Assembly: GCA_020025305.1 (NCBI GenBank)
Contig: JAHHSG010000006.1
Span: 1-64,000, forward strand
Source: Oscillospiraceae bacterium
GTDB lineage: Bacteria; Bacillota; Clostridia; Oscillospirales; Oscillospiraceae
Length of the DNA: 64,000 nt
Direction of reading: 5' to 3'
Shown here: piece by piece, positions 1-8,349 of the stretch
Numbering within the stretch: the first letter of the stretch is position 1
Layout of the letters: each line of letters starts with the position of its first letter
Made by a program: the position numbers and the translations under genes
Notes under the pieces: model-generated
Database searches by the model: none
Told to the model about the DNA's origin: nothing
Seen by the model: only the letters and a program-made list of their open reading frames with translations

Positions 1-86
1 TGGGCGGCTTTTACTTTGCCTTTTCGGATACGAAATCGTCTACCGCAGCCAGTGCGTCGTCGATCTTCAGCACGTCCGTACCGCCG
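1..86. repeat. Second copy of the alaS 3' end (direct repeat with 204-289)
   Basis: Bases 1-86 match bases 204-289 at 85 of 86 positions; the only difference is G at 56 against A at 259. Read on the minus strand the copy encodes the same last 22-23 codons of alanyl-tRNA synthetase and the same TAA stop. The repeat offset is 203 bp. It begins at the window edge, so it may be longer. It is a partial duplication, not a gene in its own right as far as can be seen. Confidence 0.9.
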
Positions 87-203
87 TACCCCATCGGACT
101 TGTCCGACGGGGGCCCGGTCTTTCACACCAACTGGTGCGGAGTGAATCCGCCCCGGTGCAAGGTTTTGCTTTGCAAAACGCTTGGACGCCCTTCGGGCGG
201 ACA
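87..203. other. Hairpin-rich spacer downstream of alaS
   Basis: No gene is seen here. On the minus strand, immediately after the alaS stop, several short stems follow one another: GTCCGCCC with GGGCG (about 186-203), a GTTTTGC/GCAAAAC stem (about 163-180), GCGGATTCACTCCGC (about 138-152), and an 11-bp stem CCCCGTCGGAC/GTCCGATGGGG (about 89-112). It could act as a 3' end structure for alaS or be a small dispersed repeat; there is no clear U-run. Confidence 0.5.
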
Positions 204-213
204 TGGGCGGCTT

Positions 214-2853
214 TTACTTTGCCTTTTCGGATACGAAATCGTCTACCGCAGCCAGTGCATCGTCGATCTTCAGCACGTCCGTACCGCCGCCCATGGCGCT
301 GTCTGGCTTACCGCCGCCGCGGCCACCCACAATGGGAGCAATACTCTTGATAAGATCCCCTGCCTTAATGCCGCGAGCAATGGCTTCTTTGCCGCACACG
401 GCCAGCAGCGTCACCTTGCCCTCGTGGGCGCAGGCCATCACGCCCACCACCAGCGGATCTTTATCCCGCAGGAAGTCGCCCATCTTGCGCATGGTGTTGC
501 TATCCATATCGGAGCGCTGCACTGTCACCACATGGAGACCATCTACCTCCTTGGCGCCCAGCAGGCACTGGCGGGCATCGCTCAGGCAGGCCTCAGCACG
601 CATCTGATCGAGTACGTGGCGCATTTCCTTCATCTCCGCCACCTGCTGATCCAGCTTGGCGCACAGCTCGCCGGGATTGGTCTTCAGCATCTGGGCTGCG
701 TGGAACAAGCGCTCCTGATTGCGATTCATGACCTCCAAAGACAATTTACCCACCGTGGCCTCGATACGGCGTACACCGGAGGCCACAGAGCCCTCGGACT
801 TAATGCGGAACGCTCCCACCTTGGCGGTATTGCTGGTATGCGTACCGCCGCAGAACTCCATAGACACATCGCCCATTTCCACCACACGGACTACATCCCC
901 ATACTTCTCGCCGAACATGGCCACAGCGCCCTTCTTCTTGGCCTCCTCGATGGGCAGCACCTCGGTGACCACCTCGGTCCCCTCCAGAATGCTGTCGTTG
1001 ACCAACAGATCGATCTGCGCCAGCTGCTCGGGGGTGATGCCCTCAAAGTGGGTAAAATCAAAGCGCAGACGATCCGGCTCCACCAGAGAACCTGCCTGAT
1101 GCACATGGTCGCCCAGCACCTTCTTCAATGCTGCGTGCAGCAGATGGGTGGCACTGTGAGCACGGCGGATGGCGTTGCGGCGCTCCACATCGAAGGAGAC
1201 AGTGCATACATCGCCGCTCTGAAGCACGCCGCGGGTCACCTGACCGTAGTGCAGGTACTTGCCGCCCTGATTCTTCTGGACATTGCTCACCATGAACTCG
1301 CCCTCCGGGCCGCAGATCACGCCGTGGTCAGCCACCTGACCGCCCATTTCAGCGTACATGACCGTACGATCCAGCACCACAATGGCGTCGACACCGGCAA
1401 CGATCTCACTGCGCTCCTCCTCATCGGAAAGGATTGCCAGCACCTTGCCCTCGGTCACGTCCTTATCATAGCCCTCAAAGTCGGTGGCAGGCATATCCTT
1501 GCCCAGCTCCACACCGGCCCAGCCCAGATCGCCCAGAGCCTTGCGGGCCTCGCGGGCACGCTCCTTCTGCTCCTGCATGAGGGCGTGGAAGGCCGCCTCG
1601 TCCACCGTCATATTCTCCTCTTCCACCATCTCCATGGTCAGGTCGATGGGGAAACCATAGGTATCGTACAGCTTAAAAGCGTCAGCGCCAGAGAACACCG
1701 TCTCGCCGCTGGCCTTGTGGCCCTCCAGCATCTCGCTGTAGATGCGCATACCGCCGTCGATGGTGCGGGCAAAGTTCTCCTCCTCAGTGCGGATGACCTT
1801 GGTGATATAGGCCTGCTTCTCCCGCAGGTCGGGGTACTGGCCCTCGTTCTCGTGGATGACGGTGTCCACCACCTCGTAGAGGAAGGGATTCTCCACGCCC
1901 AAGAGTTTTCCATGGCGGGCCGCACGGCGCAGCAGACGGCGCAGCACGTAGCCGCGGCCTTCATTACTGGGCAGCACACCGTCACAGATCATGAAGGTGG
2001 CCGAACGGATATGGTCCGTGATCACGCGCAGGGAAACATCCCGCTTTTCGCTCTGGCCATAGTAGGCCCCGGTCAGTGCGGACACCTTGTTGGTGATATT
2101 CATGACAGTGTCCACATCAAAGAGGGAGTTCACGTTCTGACAAACCACAGCCAGACGCTCCAGACCCATGCCGGTATCAATGTTCTTTTGCACGAGTTCG
2201 GTGTAGTTCCCCTGTCCGTCGTTATCAAATTGGGAGAACACGTTGTTCCAAATCTCCATATAACGGTCGCACTCACAGCCCACAGTACAGCCGGGCTTGC
2301 CGCAGCCGTACTCGGGGCCGCGGTCATAGTATACCTCGGAGCAGGGGCCGCAGGGGCCGGAGCCGTGCTCCCAGAAGTTGTCCTCCTTACCGAAGCGGAA
2401 GATGCGCTCGGCGGGAATACCGATCTCATCGTGCCAGATATGGAATGCCTCGTCATCATCCTGATAGATGGAGGGGTACAGACGGTCAGCCTCCAGCCCC
2501 ACCACCTCGGTCAAAAATTCCCAGCACCAATGCAGGGCCTCATGCTTGAAATAATCGCCAAAAGAGAAGTTCCCCAGCATCTCAAAATAGGTGCCGTGGC
2601 GGGCCGTCTTGCCCACGTTGTCAATATCGCCGGTACGGATGCACTTCTGGCAGGTGCAGACCCGGCGGCGGGGCGGCTCCTCCTCCCCCTTGAACCAGGG
2701 CTTCATCGGGGTCATGCCGGCATTAATGAGCAGGATGGACTTGTCGCCCTGCGGTACCAGAGAAAAGCTGGGCAGGCGCAGATGACCCTTGCTCTCAAAA
2801 AAGCTGAGGAACATCTCACGCAGTTCATTCACACCATGATAGGGATGGGACAT
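214..2853 (-). CDS. alaS: Alanyl-tRNA synthetase
   Basis: Charges tRNA-Ala with alanine in the cytoplasm and edits mischarged Ser/Gly. The 878-aa product has the class II catalytic core at the N terminus (motif region around residues 20-110), a Cys cluster around residues 184-195 typical of this enzyme, the editing domain with HxxxH (H566, H570) and the downstream C668/H672 pair, and a C-terminal C-Ala region ending near residue 878. Length is normal for the family. The frame is open further upstream, but the ATG at 2853 follows AAGGAGAG by 8 nt and its N terminus aligns with the family, whereas the longer frame runs through the T-box terminator. Expression is controlled by the T-box leader directly upstream. 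The last codons are duplicated at 1-86. Confidence 0.98.
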   Translation of the reverse strand: MSHPYHGVNELREMFLSFFESKGHLRLPSFSLVPQGDKSILLINAGMTPMKPWFKGEEEPPRRRVCTCQKCIRTGDIDNVGKTARHGTYFEMLGNFSFGDYFKHEALHWCWEFLTEVVGLEADRLYPSIYQDDDEAFHIWHDEIGIPAERIFRFGKEDNFWEHGSGPCGPCSEVYYDRGPEYGCGKPGCTVGCECDRYMEIWNNVFSQFDNDGQGNYTELVQKNIDTGMGLERLAVVCQNVNSLFDVDTVMNITNKVSALTGAYYGQSEKRDVSLRVITDHIRSATFMICDGVLPSNEGRGYVLRRLLRRAARHGKLLGVENPFLYEVVDTVIHENEGQYPDLREKQAYITKVIRTEEENFARTIDGGMRIYSEMLEGHKASGETVFSGADAFKLYDTYGFPIDLTMEMVEEENMTVDEAAFHALMQEQKERAREARKALGDLGWAGVELGKDMPATDFEGYDKDVTEGKVLAILSDEEERSEIVAGVDAIVVLDRTVMYAEMGGQVADHGVICGPEGEFMVSNVQKNQGGKYLHYGQVTRGVLQSGDVCTVSFDVERRNAIRRAHSATHLLHAALKKVLGDHVHQAGSLVEPDRLRFDFTHFEGITPEQLAQIDLLVNDSILEGTEVVTEVLPIEEAKKKGAVAMFGEKYGDVVRVVEMGDVSMEFCGGTHTSNTAKVGAFRIKSEGSVASGVRRIEATVGKLSLEVMNRNQERLFHAAQMLKTNPGELCAKLDQQVAEMKEMRHVLDQMRAEACLSDARQCLLGAKEVDGLHVVTVQRSDMDSNTMRKMGDFLRDKDPLVVGVMACAHEGKVTLLAVCGKEAIARGIKAGDLIKSIAPIVGGRGGGKPDSAMGGGTDVLKIDDALAAVDDFVSEKAK

Positions 2854-2892
2854 AGTGGTTCTCTCCTTTATCGTAGAAAATTTAAATACTGC

Positions 2893-3127
2893 AAAAAAAT
2901 AGACCTCCACCCACACATAGGGGCAAAGATCTCTTCACGGTACCACCCTAATTAACAGCCCAAGGGCCGTCATCTCAGTCATCCTATAACGGGGATGAGG
3001 CGTACCGCTCCTCGCGGTCAGCTCAGAAGTGGCCGCCGTATCTCCGACACCTGACGGGCTTGCACCCTTCCCGTCTCGCTGTCCGGGCGGAAAAAACGGC
3101 TCGTTTCCTCACAGCATTTCTAATATC
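2893..3127 (-). promoter_or_regulatory. T-box leader of alaS (tRNA-Ala sensing)
   Basis: On the minus strand the conserved T-box core AGGGTGGTACCGTG lies at 2936-2949. Upstream stem-I-like sequence includes GGGAAGGGTGCAAGCCCGTC. Downstream, GATCTTTGCCC (2921-2931) can pair along its whole length with GGGTGGAGGTC (2902-2912), followed by a U-run at 2893-2900, forming the terminator. A GCC triplet at 3031-3033, just before ACTTCTGAG, is a candidate alanine specifier codon (inference). T-box leaders read through when uncharged cognate tRNA binds, so alaS should be induced on alanine starvation. Confidence 0.93.
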
Positions 3128-3133
3128 GTAATT

Positions 3134-3161
3134 ATTCTACCATATTCCGAACCATTGTCAA
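3134..3161 (-). promoter_or_regulatory. Sigma-A promoter of the alaS T-box transcript
   Basis: On the minus strand TTGACA (3156-3161), a 16-bp spacer and TAGAAT (3134-3139). Position fits transcription starting just before the T-box stem I. Confidence 0.75.
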
Positions 3162-3202
3162 CTGTATTTTGTGACAAGCCCTCCTTTTCGTCACTTTTGC
3201 CC

Positions 3203-3230
3203 TTGCACAATACCGACAGTCTGCTATACT
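3203..3230 (+). promoter_or_regulatory. Promoter of the YoaK-like gene
   Basis: TTGCAC (3203-3208), 16-bp spacer, TATACT (3225-3230), about 40 bp before the GTG start. It is divergent from the alaS promoter. Confidence 0.6.
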
Positions 3231-3269
3231 GATTATGTAATGTAAATTTTTTATGAAGGAAGTGTAACT

Positions 3270-3989
3270 GTGGGAAGAAAACTCCCGGCAGATACTCTGC
3301 GGCATATGTCCTTTGCCGTAGTGGGCGGCTTCTTTGGTGCCTATGCCATCTTAGGCCCCAGCGGTCTGTTCGGCAATGCCCAAACCGTCAACCTGCTGCA
3401 AATTCTGTTCGACTCGCTGTTTGGCCATTGGTATTCTCTGCTGCTCCACGCCGGTGGATTGCTCTGTTATATTCTCGGTGTTATGACTGCCGTCATCCTG
3501 CACCGCAAGTTCCATCGGGACACGGGACGCATCAGTCCTTTCATTACCTTTGTCTGTACTCTTTTACTGTATGTTCTCCCTTACCATACGCCCGGCATCG
3601 TTTTTCTCTACCCGATTTTCTTTGCCATGAGCTTCCAGTGGACCGCGTTTGCCGGTGCCTCCGGCTTTAACAGTTCCACCATCTTCTCCACCAACAACGT
3701 TAAGCAGGCTGTGATGGGGTTTGCCGAGTATTGTTGTGATAGGGATTACAGCCATCTTCGCCGCACTGTTTTTTTTGGCCAAACCATCATCGCCTTTCAC
3801 CTCGGCGCCGCCCTGGGCTTCCTGTCCATCCGCTTACTTTCCGCACACGCTGTCCTATGTGCGCTTCCATTGATCCTCCTGTCCTATATGACGGTGATCC
3901 ACGAGGAGCACGCCGCAGCAGCGCAGGAAGAATTTGCTCCTGCACCGGCAGAATCTCCCGTTCCAGAGAATGTCACGCTCCAAGCCTGA
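3270..3989 (+). CDS. YoaK/DUF1275 family membrane protein
   Basis: A 239-aa integral membrane protein with about six hydrophobic segments. It carries the family-typical glycine-rich first segment (residues 12-30) and the GFNSSTIFSTNN stretch near residue 131, which places it in the DUF1275 (YoaK/YcaD-like) family. The biochemical role of this family is not established. The GTG start at 3270 follows GAAGGAAG at good spacing. The gene stands alone, with its own promoter and a strong terminator. The tail after residue 210 is Ala/Glu/Pro-rich and probably cytoplasmic. Confidence 0.8.
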   Translation: MGRKLPADTLRHMSFAVVGGFFGAYAILGPSGLFGNAQTVNLLQILFDSLFGHWYSLLLHAGGLLCYILGVMTAVILHRKFHRDTGRISPFITFVCTLLLYVLPYHTPGIVFLYPIFFAMSFQWTAFAGASGFNSSTIFSTNNVKQAVMGFAEYCCDRDYSHLRRTVFFGQTIIAFHLGAALGFLSIRLLSAHAVLCALPLILLSYMTVIHEEHAAAAQEEFAPAPAESPVPENVTLQA

Positions 3990-4015
3990 TGTCACTGCCC
4001 TGTGCATATTTTTTA

Positions 4016-4053
4016 AGCAGCACCAAGGTTCCTGCCTTGGTGCTGCTTTTTTC
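4016..4053 (+). terminator. Rho-independent terminator
   Basis: AGCAGCACCAAGG, loop TTCCTG, CCTTGGTGCTGCT, then a T-run. It ends the YoaK-like transcript. Confidence 0.92.
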
Positions 4054-4103
4054 GATTGGATCTATGGCAGATCAGTGGGACAAAGATGCTCTCACCATAG
4101 AAA

Positions 4104-4139
4104 AAGAGCGCTGACATTGAAAAGTCAGCGCTCTTTTTT
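4104..4139. terminator. Bidirectional terminator
   Basis: AAGAGCGCTGAC and GTCAGCGCTCTT form a stem with A-run before and T-run after, so it can stop both the plus-strand transcript and the minus-strand mltG-U32 transcript. Confidence 0.9.
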
Positions 4140-4156
4140 GTCTCTTGTCTGTACTC

Positions 4157-5380
4157 TTATTTTGCCGATAGTTCCACTGCATGGCGCACAAAACTATAAG
4201 GCGGCACGGCATGGGGCAGCTGCATCTGAAAGACCATCTGAGGGATCTTAGGACATTCCAAGGGCTGCCCCTGGGCATCTTTCATCCAAGGAACGGTCAT
4301 GGAAAAGGGCTTGGTATCCGGCCCTACAACCTCCACCACATCACCAACCGAGAACTTATTGCGCAGACTCAGCGTAGCAAGACCGTTCTCGTCACACTCC
4401 GTCACTACGGCACAAATCTGCCAATCTCGGATATAGCGGGAGTTCTCATAATACTGCCCCGGCGCACCGTAGAAAAAGCCGGTGGCGTAATGACGGTGGC
4501 TGACGTGCTCCACCTCGTCCCGCCAGACGGGGTCTATCGGACGCCCCGCCGCCACATCATCCAACACATGACGGTACGCCCCGGTAACGATAGCAGCATA
4601 GTAGGCAGATTTGGCCCGTCCCTCAATTTTCAGGCAATCCACGCCTGCATCCATAAGGTCGTCCAGATGGTCGATCATGCACATATCCCGGGAATTCATG
4701 ATATAGGTGCCTTTTTCATCCTCAAAGACCGGGAAATATTCTCCCGGCCGTTTCTCCTCCATCAGAGCATACTGATAGCGGCAGGGCTGTGCACAGGCAC
4801 CACGGTTAGAATCTCGGCCAGTCATATAATTGCTCAAAAGACACCGCCCGGAGTAGCTGACGCACATGGCACCATGGACAAAGGTCTCGATCTCCAACTC
4901 CTTGGGTACGCGGCGGCGAATCTCCTGAATCTCCGTCAGGCTCAACTCACGAGCCAGCACCACACGCTTGGCTCCCAGGTCATACCATGCCGCGGCACTG
5001 GCATAGTTGGAGATGGATTGCTGCGTACTGATATGCCGTTCGCAGTGGGGGGCATACTTCCCCGCCATGGTAAAAGCGCCCAGATCTGCCACAATAAGGG
5101 CATCTACTCCCGCGGCATCCACCTTTTCCAAATGAGCAGGCAGATGATCTGCTTCGCTGTTGCGCGGCATGGTATTGACGGTCACATGAACCTTGACACC
5201 GTGGGCATGAGCAAGTTGTACCGCTTTGGGCAGCTGTTCATCGGTAAAATTTCCGGCAAAAGAACGCATGCCAAAGGATGTGCCCGCCAAATATACAGCG
5301 TCGGCACCATAGCGTACGGCCATCTGCAGCCGTTCCCAATCCCCCGCCGGGGCTAATAATTCCGGTTTTTTTCTCATCAT
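4157..5380 (-). CDS. U32 family peptidase-like protein (TrhP/YrrO-type)
   Basis: The 407-aa protein begins with the U32 hallmark PELLAPAGD (residues 6-14) and contains the C-rich stretch GACAQPCRYQY near residue 200 and the DCLKIEGR motif near residue 253. U32 proteins of this type support tRNA wobble-uridine hydroxylation or 23S rRNA modification rather than acting as ordinary proteases. Here the closest fit is the Firmicutes TrhP/YrrO group (inference). The ATG at 5380 shares its A with the mltG stop (TGATG), implying translational coupling; an in-frame TTG lies one codon upstream. Proximity of mltG to a U32 gene is common in Firmicutes. Confidence 0.88.
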   Translation of the reverse strand: MMRKKPELLAPAGDWERLQMAVRYGADAVYLAGTSFGMRSFAGNFTDEQLPKAVQLAHAHGVKVHVTVNTMPRNSEADHLPAHLEKVDAAGVDALIVADLGAFTMAGKYAPHCERHISTQQSISNYASAAAWYDLGAKRVVLARELSLTEIQEIRRRVPKELEIETFVHGAMCVSYSGRCLLSNYMTGRDSNRGACAQPCRYQYALMEEKRPGEYFPVFEDEKGTYIMNSRDMCMIDHLDDLMDAGVDCLKIEGRAKSAYYAAIVTGAYRHVLDDVAAGRPIDPVWRDEVEHVSHRHYATGFFYGAPGQYYENSRYIRDWQICAVVTECDENGLATLSLRNKFSVGDVVEVVGPDTKPFSMTVPWMKDAQGQPLECPKIPQMVFQMQLPHAVPPYSFVRHAVELSAK

Positions 5381-6543
5381 CAAACAGGCTGGAACATGTC
5401 ACTGTTGACAAAGGCCAGATGGTCATCATAATTGGTGAAGAAGTGGCTTACACCGTCCTTGCCGTAGGCAAAATAGTAGTAATCTGTCTTGCTGGGATAC
5501 ACCGCAGCCATCAACGAAGAGCGGCTGGGGTTGCAGATCGGACCGGCGGGCAGACCCTGATAGAGATAGGTATTATAGGGGCTGTCAATATCGGTGGAAA
5601 ACTCCGTACGTTCCATACCATTGAGGCGCAGGATATAGTCAATGGTAGAGTCCAGCTGCAGATAGCCTGCCGTTTCTTTTGCAGGATTTGACAAACGGTT
5701 ATAGAGTACCGAGGCGATATTGGCTCGCTCCTCATCGTCGCCGGTAGCCTCCTTCTCAATGAGGGATGCCATAACCACAATATCATGGAAGCTGTGATCG
5801 GAGTTCTCAATATCTGCACGCACATCCTCATCCATCCAATTGGCGAAGTTGTCTAACAGACGGCCCAGTGCCTTCTCCGGCTCTTCATCTTCAAAGAATT
5901 CGTAGGTATCCGGTGCCAGATACCCCTCCAAGCGGGTAATATCTCCCAGCTGCTCGTTATTGACAAAGTCATATCCCTCAAACACATGGTTCTTTGCGGT
6001 CTCCGTCAGCGCCTCTTCCGTGGAAACACCTTCCGCTGCCAGCAGCGCAATTGTCTCCTGCACTGTGTAGCCCTCGGGGATGGTGACGCGGACCACGCCT
6101 TCCGGGATCAGGCTGTTCGAAGGATTCATAGAATGAATCAGGCAGCGAAAATCCATATCGGAATTGAGCTCATAACTGCCCGGACCAATGGTACTCTTAG
6201 CGTCAAACACCGATCCGAAGATCATAAAGAGGGTCTTGGACTCAATCAGGCCGGCTTTTTTCAGTTTCGTGGCCACCTGGCCCACGCTCTCTCCCTTCTC
6301 CACCTCAATGGTGACTGTCAAGGGTTCTTTATTCAATGCGCACACATCGTTGACCATCAACCATGCAAGACCTGCCAACAGAGCGGAAATCACTAACACG
6401 CTGGCGATGTAAATTGCCACCTTCATATTCTTCTGCGGTACCGGTCTTTTTTTATTTTTTTGCGTACTCTCGCTTTTTTCGCTCTTCTGGCGCACCTTTC
6501 GGGAATCCCAACTGGTGGTTTCAGATTTCTTGGGGTCAGACAT
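5380..6543 (-). CDS. mltG: Endolytic murein transglycosylase MltG
   Basis: Cleaves nascent glycan strands at the membrane and so sets chain length in peptidoglycan synthesis. The 387-aa protein has a Lys/Arg/Ser-rich cytoplasmic head (1-41), one membrane helix (about 42-65), a LysM-like segment with EKGESVGQVATKLKKAG (about 83-99), and the YceG catalytic domain with the SLIEKEAT motif near residue 261 whose Glu is the catalytic residue. The ATG at 6543 follows AAAGGAACG. It leads a two-gene operon with the U32 gene. Confidence 0.95.
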   Translation of the reverse strand: MSDPKKSETTSWDSRKVRQKSEKSESTQKNKKRPVPQKNMKVAIYIASVLVISALLAGLAWLMVNDVCALNKEPLTVTIEVEKGESVGQVATKLKKAGLIESKTLFMIFGSVFDAKSTIGPGSYELNSDMDFRCLIHSMNPSNSLIPEGVVRVTIPEGYTVQETIALLAAEGVSTEEALTETAKNHVFEGYDFVNNEQLGDITRLEGYLAPDTYEFFEDEEPEKALGRLLDNFANWMDEDVRADIENSDHSFHDIVVMASLIEKEATGDDEERANIASVLYNRLSNPAKETAGYLQLDSTIDYILRLNGMERTEFSTDIDSPYNTYLYQGLPAGPICNPSRSSLMAAVYPSKTDYYYFAYGKDGVSHFFTNYDDHLAFVNSDMFQPV

Positions 6544-6648
6544 ATCGTTCGTTCCTTTCTATTTTCTCAGCGATCGGGGCGGGACAATGTACCCTCGCCC
6601 GCCTCGCGGCATACAATAGCACAGATAAGAACAAGTGAGGTGACAAAA

Positions 6649-6786
6649 ATGGGCTTTGACAACAACTGTTCCTGCATCTGGCTGATCATCATCCTTGTGG
6701 TATTGTTCTGCTGCTGCGGCAACCAAGGCTGTGGCTACAACAACGGGTGCGGCTGCAACAATGGAAACTCCTGCTGCAACTGCTAA
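6649..6786 (+). CDS. 45-aa cysteine-rich membrane peptide
   Basis: A small gene with ATG at 6649 preceded by GTGAGGTGAC and stopped by TAA at 6784-6786. The peptide has a polar start with CSC, a hydrophobic helix of about 12 residues (WLIIILVVLF), a CCC triplet directly after it, and an Asn/Gly/Cys tail. Nine of its 45 residues are Cys or nearly so. Similar tiny Cys/Gly/Asn-rich proteins occur in clostridia and some are sporulation or coat associated, but I cannot assign a function. A terminator follows at once, supporting a real transcription unit. Confidence 0.7.
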   Translation: MGFDNNCSCIWLIIILVVLFCCCGNQGCGYNNGCGCNNGNSCCNC

Positions 6787-6802
6787 AGGAACATACCTGA
6801 AT

Positions 6803-6829
6803 GGGGCGCCTTAGGGCGCCTCATTTTTT
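6803..6829 (+). terminator. Rho-independent terminator
   Basis: GGGGCGCC, loop TTAG, GGCGCCTC, then ATTTTTT, immediately after the 45-aa gene. Confidence 0.88.
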
Positions 6830-6834
6830 CCTCT

Positions 6835-7506
6835 TTATGGGACAAGTAAATCCTCCACCTCTGCGAGCACCTGGTGATGGATCTCCTCTGCCGAGCGGAT
6901 CTTTCCATCCGCGGCACAGTCGATCTTGGTCCATCCGCAGCGCTCCACCACATAGGCGGCATTCTCCCGGCAATGGCGCAGATATTCGCTGTCCTGCTCG
7001 TGGATATCGGCCTTCGTGCCTGTCTCCTGCTCCCGACGGCGCATCATCTGCTCGCTGATGTCCGTGGGCAGATCCAGATACAAAACCCGGGTCGGTGCAG
7101 GCAGCCCCAACAGGCCATACTCAAAGTCAAAGAGCCAATCCAAAAACGCATCCCGCTCCTCCGCCGGCAGCTTACTTGTCTGATGTACTGCGTTGGAGGT
7201 GGTGTAGCGATCCGCAATCAAAAGACCGCCTTGTTCATAAAACGTACCCCAATCCTGCCGATAGGAAGCGTAGCGATCCACGGCATAAAAGGTAGCGGCG
7301 GCGTAGGCATTCACATCCTCCGGCTTTCCGCCGAAGGCACCGGAAAGATAAAGGCGGATCAGCGCAGAGGACTCCTCCTGATAGCGGGGAAACTCCAGCT
7401 TCCGATAGGGAACTCCACGGCGCTCCAGCTCTTGACAGAGCATCTGTGTCTGTGTGGCCTTACCGGAGCCGTCTGTGCCCTCAAATACGATCAATTTGCC
7501 GCCCAT
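6835..7506 (-). CDS. tmk: Thymidylate kinase
   Basis: Phosphorylates dTMP to dTDP with ATP in dTTP synthesis. The 223-aa protein has a Walker A loop at residues 10-17 (GTDGSGKA), the LEFPRY segment near residue 40 and the ADRY motif near residue 97, with a LID-like RRREQETG stretch near residue 160. The frame stays open upstream, but the ATG at 7506 follows AAGGGG and gives the normal N terminus MGGKLIVFEG. It is a single-gene unit divergent from the DNA glycosylase gene. Confidence 0.93.
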   Translation of the reverse strand: MGGKLIVFEGTDGSGKATQTQMLCQELERRGVPYRKLEFPRYQEESSALIRLYLSGAFGGKPEDVNAYAAATFYAVDRYASYRQDWGTFYEQGGLLIADRYTTSNAVHQTSKLPAEERDAFLDWLFDFEYGLLGLPAPTRVLYLDLPTDISEQMMRRREQETGTKADIHEQDSEYLRHCRENAAYVVERCGWTKIDCAADGKIRSAEEIHHQVLAEVEDLLVP

Positions 7507-7701
7507 GAAGTATACCCCTTTTCTGCGCAACTCAATAATAGTCCATACAATATCACCATATTTTAACACAGTATTCCCCGTTTGTCCACGATAAAACACG
7601 CTCTTGCGACAAAATTCGCCTTCGCTCTCAGGAAGATCCTTGGTTGAAAATACGCTGTATTTATGGTATGTTAATGTCACAAACCAAGAGGAGGCAACGG
7701 T

Positions 7702-8349
7702 ATGGCTCGCTTAGCCGAAGAATTTTATGATGGCGATACGGTAGCCATAGCTCGCTTACTGGTAGGGAAATATCTGGTGCGTCGTTTGCATGGTGACACT
7801 CTGGTATGCCGTATTACAGAAACGGAAGCCTATGTAGGGGCCATTGACAAGGCCTGCCATGCCTACGGTTACCACAAGACCCGACGCAACGCCACCATGT
7901 TCGGCCCGCCGGGTCATGCCTACATCTATCTGATCTATGGAATGCACTGCTGTCTCAATTTTGTTACCAACCCAGCAGGAGAGCCGGATGCCGTACTGCT
8001 GCGGGGGCTGTCCCCTGTGTACGGCATCGAAACCATGGCGCATCTGCGCTTTGGAAAACCTACGGCGGCGTTTTCCGCCTACCAGCGGAAAAATTTCCTC
8101 AACGGCCCCGGCAAATGCTGCCAGGCCCTTGGGCTCACCACTGCACTGGATGGATTATCTCTCACAGGCGATACACTTTTCCTCTGCACCTCCCCTGCCG
8201 ATGCCGGTCTTCCCCCCGTGGAGGAGGAGCCTTTCACCGTGGAGGCAGGACGGCGCATTGGCATCGACTACGCTGAGGAGGCGGTGGATTTCCCGTGGCG
8301 CTTTACTTTAACCCCCTCACATAAGGACAAGGAGCAAGATTTATGCTGA
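7702..8349 (+). CDS. DNA-3-methyladenine glycosylase (AAG/Mpg family)
   Basis: Removes alkylated purines to start base excision repair. The 215-aa protein matches the AAG fold family: LARLLVGKYLV near residue 16, ITETEAYVG near residue 38 (containing the catalytic Glu), the HAYIYLIYGMHCCLNFVT block near residue 73 and the LLRGLSP motif near residue 99. It starts at an ATG after AGAGGAGGC and ends 7 nt inside the following HAD gene, so the two are translationally coupled. Confidence 0.93.
   Translation: MARLAEEFYDGDTVAIARLLVGKYLVRRLHGDTLVCRITETEAYVGAIDKACHAYGYHKTRRNATMFGPPGHAYIYLIYGMHCCLNFVTNPAGEPDAVLLRGLSPVYGIETMAHLRFGKPTAAFSAYQRKNFLNGPGKCCQALGLTTALDGLSLTGDTLFLCTSPADAGLPPVEEEPFTVEAGRRIGIDYAEEAVDFPWRFTLTPSHKDKEQDLC

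Noticed and set aside
16..2955. A 979-codon open frame on the plus strand antisense to alaS
   Set aside because: It is the mirror of alaS codon bias, has no SD or known domain, and runs into the T-box leader. alaS on the other strand is certain.
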